Assembly: GCA_938003745.1 (NCBI GenBank)
Contig: CALKXS010000012.1
Span: 1-63,050 of the forward strand
From: an uncultured Algibacter sp.
Lineage (GTDB): Bacteria; Bacteroidota; Bacteroidia; Flavobacteriales; Flavobacteriaceae
DNA: 63,050 bases
Reading direction: 5' to 3'
Position 1 is the first letter of the stretch; the number at the start of each line of letters is the position of its first letter. The translations under genes were made by a program, and so were the position numbers. The notes under the pieces are model-generated. The model was not told the origin of the DNA. It saw only the letters and a program-made list of their open reading frames with translations, and did not search any database. Of the stretch, positions 61,740 through 63,050 are shown piece by piece.

Positions 61740-63050
61740 TCAAATCAGCTGTATTAAAGCAATTTCAAAGACAGTCGCACTAATTTTAGTTTTATTTTTT
61801 TCAAATACGTTTTCTAAAGCTTCTTTAATTTTATTTGATGTATCACTAAAAACAGCTTCATCTGTCATTTGTACACGACGTTCCATAAAATAAGCAAAAA
61901 AGCTAGCCATACCGCAATTTGAAATAAAATCCAGAATTAAACTAACACTGCTATCAGTATCTTCCATAATAGAAGCAAAGAATATTTCTTTATCTGCAAA
62001 TGGTACATTTGCCCTACAAGATATAACTTCTAATCCACTATTTATCATTTCATCAATTTGATTTTTGTAATTAAACGAGAAGCCTAACAAGGTGCGGAAA
62101 TCTCAGTTTTTATAGACCAAATCTTTTCGTTTATTTTTTCAAAAGGGATTAAATTATCTGCAACTAATGTGTTTCCTGTTTTAGATAGAAATAATTCGGT
62201 TATCTCTTCAAAAGAGAATCCTTCTTCTTTAATTAAACCTCCTGCAATATCTATAATTCCTACCACTTTTGCACCCATTTAAGACAAATAAAATGCAACA
62301 GCCATTCCTGTATTTACAAGCCGCTGATTTACAGCACGTTTACCAACGGTAGATTTTCCATGAATAGAATAATATTTCTTAACGACTTCTGCAACTCCAA
62401 ATCCAGTAATCATATCTGCTACTGTATATTTTCTTTCAATACTTGGCGTATAAACAGGATTTTCAATAACTTTTATAAATCCCTGTATTAACTGTCCTAT
62501 TCTATTTATCTTATCTGCTTCAGTGGGCTTAAATGACCATTAAAGACTCCCTCTTGGAGGGTATCATACATCACTTTCTTCTGTTGTATGAATAAATCTA
62601 TATATTTCATCAACATTCAAGTCTCCTCCTGTTCCATAGTAACTTTTAAGTAATAAAGATACTACTTTATACTAACGCTATAAAATGTCTTTTTTTCTTG
62701 GATCTTCCGGATCAAAATCGATTCCAGGTTTTACTCCTTCAATTGCTGGTCCAGAAACTATAAATTTAATCTCTATAGTTTTTGCTAATAACAAAACCTC
62801 TTTCTCATCAAGACCTTTGCATTCTTGTTCCTCCTCCAGCTGATCCAGCTCATAATGAATTTATTATCACCCAACCTTTTGCTTCAGTTTCGAAATCTTT
62901 CAAATTAAAAATTTGAGTTACACACTTAGTGTCTATTTTATATTTTCTTGATATATTGGTTTAGCAAGAACCATTCTTTCTATTGTTTTATGAAAAATAC
63001 TGTTTTTAAATTGAGAACGATTAATCCTAAAGCAAAATTCATCAAAGTAA
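61740..63050 (-). pseudogene. gdhA: Glu/Leu/Phe/Val-type glutamate dehydrogenase, heavily disrupted, runs off the edge
   Basis: On the minus strand the homologous pieces are in order: GLDEKEVLLLAKTIEIKF; IEGVKPGIDFDPEDPRKKDI; SYYGTGGDLNVDEIYRFIHT; PTEADKINRIGQLIQGFIKV; KYTVADMITGFGVAEVVKKY; MGAKVVGIIDIAGGLIKEEG; and at the end VISCRANVPFADKEIFFASI and ISNCGMASFFAYFMERRVQM. They lie in several frames with stops between them. AGGGTR is the only trace of the substrate-binding region visible, and the glycine-rich loop (GxGxxG) has changed to QRLVNTG. Many lesions show old inactivation. Confidence 0.82.

Noticed and set aside
1-63050. CRISPR array, prophage or integrative element
   Set aside because: No regularly spaced direct repeats, phage structural genes, integrase or attachment duplication at tRNA-Val were found. 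Mobile DNA is limited to transposase remnants.

Overview
The window is chromosomal DNA of an AT-rich marine-type member of the Flavobacteriaceae (Bacteroidota). The evidence is a set of type IX secretion genes (porU, porV, gldJ), a T9SS-sorted M64 peptidase, promoters of the TTG / TAnnTTTG type, genes without obvious Shine-Dalgarno sequences, a PafA-type phosphatase and a MurC-like Mpl ligase. The genus cannot be fixed from the sequence alone.

Layout. 1-1.0 kb: IS3-family scraps and a 5'-truncated amidase. 1.1-16 kb: mpl (-), a TPR protein (-), a giant alpha-2-macroglobulin protein with an internal TonB-plug-like module (+), a lipoprotein plus M64 peptidase pair (+), a DUF4136 lipoprotein, obg and an HPRT-adenylate kinase fusion (-). 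15.5-19.4 kb: purK, purE and an M3 peptidase (+). 19.4-24.3 kb: a GbsR/MarR-type regulator under a 28-bp perfect palindrome, two paralogous membrane proteins, two wrecked genes (methyltransferase, epimerase), an ECF sigma factor with a small ZAS-like partner, and a UbiA-like membrane protein. 24.4-30 kb: gcvP, then a ketoacyl synthase III / methyltransferase / glycosyltransferase run. 29.9-32.4 kb: a PafA phosphatase and nuclease pair (-). 32.5-41.7 kb: an Mla-like ABC pair, DUF389 protein, manC, SprT-like protein, a frameshifted BKACE gene with a PglD-like acetyltransferase, HAD phosphatase, OmpA remnant, SDR and M28 peptidase. 41.8-45 kb: pdhC, pdhA and a cytidine deaminase stopped by an amber codon. 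45-53.6 kb: porV-porU (-) facing away from gldJ-murF (+). 53.7-56.6 kb: a graveyard with a LuxR fragment, an IS4-family transposase split by an IS200/IS605-like element, and an ISL3-like remnant. 56.7-61.7 kb: tRNA-Val, folC, tonB, exbD, exbB, nhaD (-). 61.7 kb to the edge: a glutamate dehydrogenase pseudogene.

How the parts work together. PorU, PorV and GldJ are parts of T9SS and gliding; the M64 peptidase at 10.9-12.4 kb carries a C-terminal domain fit for that system. ExbB-ExbD-TonB form an energy-transducing operon for outer-membrane import. PafA plus the DRGH nuclease could free phosphate from extracellular nucleic acid. PurK, PurE, HPRT and Adk give a purine theme around 14-17 kb.

The most striking general property is gene decay: about a dozen pseudogenes or remnants lie between intact housekeeping genes. 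Other points worth following are the plug-like module in the bait-region position of the macroglobulin, repeat-derived peptides inside that same protein, the gbsR operator, and structured intergenic repeats with one repeat nested in another. No CRISPR array, prophage or obvious defence system was seen.
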